Shown here: positions 29,750 through 29,833 of the stretch, piece by piece
Layout of the letters: every line of letters starts with the position of its first letter
How positions within the stretch are numbered: position 1 is the first letter of the stretch
Assembly: GCA_934409175.1 (NCBI GenBank)
Contig: CAKRVX010000021.1
Coordinates: forward strand, 1 to 29,833
Source: an uncultured Blautia sp.
GTDB taxonomy: Bacteria > Bacillota > Clostridia > Lachnospirales > Lachnospiraceae
Direction of reading: 5' to 3'
DNA length: 29,833 nt
Program-made: the position numbers and the translations under genes
Notes under the pieces: generated by a model
Database searches by the model: none
Seen by the model: only the letters and a program-made list of their open reading frames with translations
What the model was told of the DNA's origin: nothing

Positions 29750-29833
29750 TTAGTTGTTGATAAGTTTGTCTTCGCCATTCCAGCTGTAAAGTTTACGGAT
29801 TTCTTCGCCAACTTTTTCAGACTGATGTTCAGC
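29750..29833 (-). CDS. ilvC: Ketol-acid reductoisomerase, last 27 codons (runs off the window)
   Basis: The right edge, read on the minus strand, translates as AEHQSEKVGEEIRKLYSW followed by NGEDKLINN and a TAA stop at 29750-29752. The EHQ...VGEEIRKLYSW pattern is the C-terminal end of IlvC, which turns acetolactate or acetohydroxybutyrate into dihydroxy acids for branched-chain amino acid synthesis. Only the tail is visible, so the call rests on this short match. A strong terminator lies just beyond the stop. Confidence 0.75.
   Translation of the reverse strand, partial: AEHQSEKVGEEIRKLYSWNGEDKLINN

Noticed and set aside
1..29833. CRISPR arrays, tRNA or rRNA genes, insertion sequences, prophage
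   Set aside because: No regularly spaced repeats, cloverleaf sequences, transposase-like frames or phage genes were seen.

Overview
The window looks like chromosomal DNA of an anaerobic low-to-mid-GC Firmicute, most likely a gut Lachnospiraceae (a Blautia-like genus is a guess). The evidence is strong AGGAGG-type ribosome sites, sigma-A promoters with 17-base spacers, the anaerobic cobalt-early cobalamin pathway, type III pantothenate kinase (CoaX), an ECF vitamin transporter, LuxS, and a hydantoinase / YedF / XdhC neighbourhood. I see no phage, insertion sequence, CRISPR array, tRNA or rRNA. Almost all of the sequence is coding, and gaps between genes are short.

Layout. (1) 1-3065: the 5' part of glutamyl-tRNA reductase (hemA) with its own promoter, then a pyridoxal-type kinase divergent from a MocR regulator. 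The MocR aminotransferase domain has Arg where the PLP-binding Lys should be. (2) 3078-14847: one long minus-strand cobalamin operon. A sigma-A promoter is followed by a cobalamin riboswitch and an intrinsic terminator, then cbiD-cbiF-cbiG-cbiH-(cbiJ-cbiE-cbiT triple fusion)-cbiA-cbiB-cobD-cbiP-cbiC. These genes cover the corrin ring from cobalt-precorrin-3 to adenosylcobyric acid and the attachment of the aminopropanol linker. CbiK/X, CbiL, the adenosyltransferase and the nucleotide-loop genes CobU/S/T are not in the window. (3) 14850-17254: a MATE efflux protein and, divergent from it, an RluA-family pseudouridine synthase.

(4) 17262-20455: a coenzyme A module on the minus strand, coaBC - panT (ECF S-component) - coaX - DUF2007 protein, with structured RNA-like hairpins in the gaps around panT. 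(5) 20550-23464: mnmM (tRNA wobble-uridine methyltransferase), a cyclophilin lipoprotein, luxS and an SH3 lipoprotein, each set apart by clear promoters and strong, often bidirectional terminators.

(6) 23488-28680: a probable purine/hydantoin and selenium-molybdenum enzyme module. It holds an XdhC-type protein with reversed domain order, a divergent DAACS-family transporter, a hydA-yedF operon and a divergent DauR/YheO-type PAS regulator. The hydroxylase itself is not present here. (7) 28754-29833: a small Cys-rich protein, an unrecognised 176-residue protein behind a near-perfect promoter overlapped by a palindrome, a 15-bp-stem terminator and the last 27 codons of ilvC.

The themes are linked by cofactors: PLP (kinase, MocR, CobD), tetrapyrroles (HemA, Cbi), CoA, and a selenium/molybdenum purine pathway. 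The less ordinary items are the MocR with a substituted PLP site, the CbiJ-E-T fusion, the hydA-yedF pairing under a DauR-like regulator, the panT leader RNA and the unrecognised gene near the right edge.
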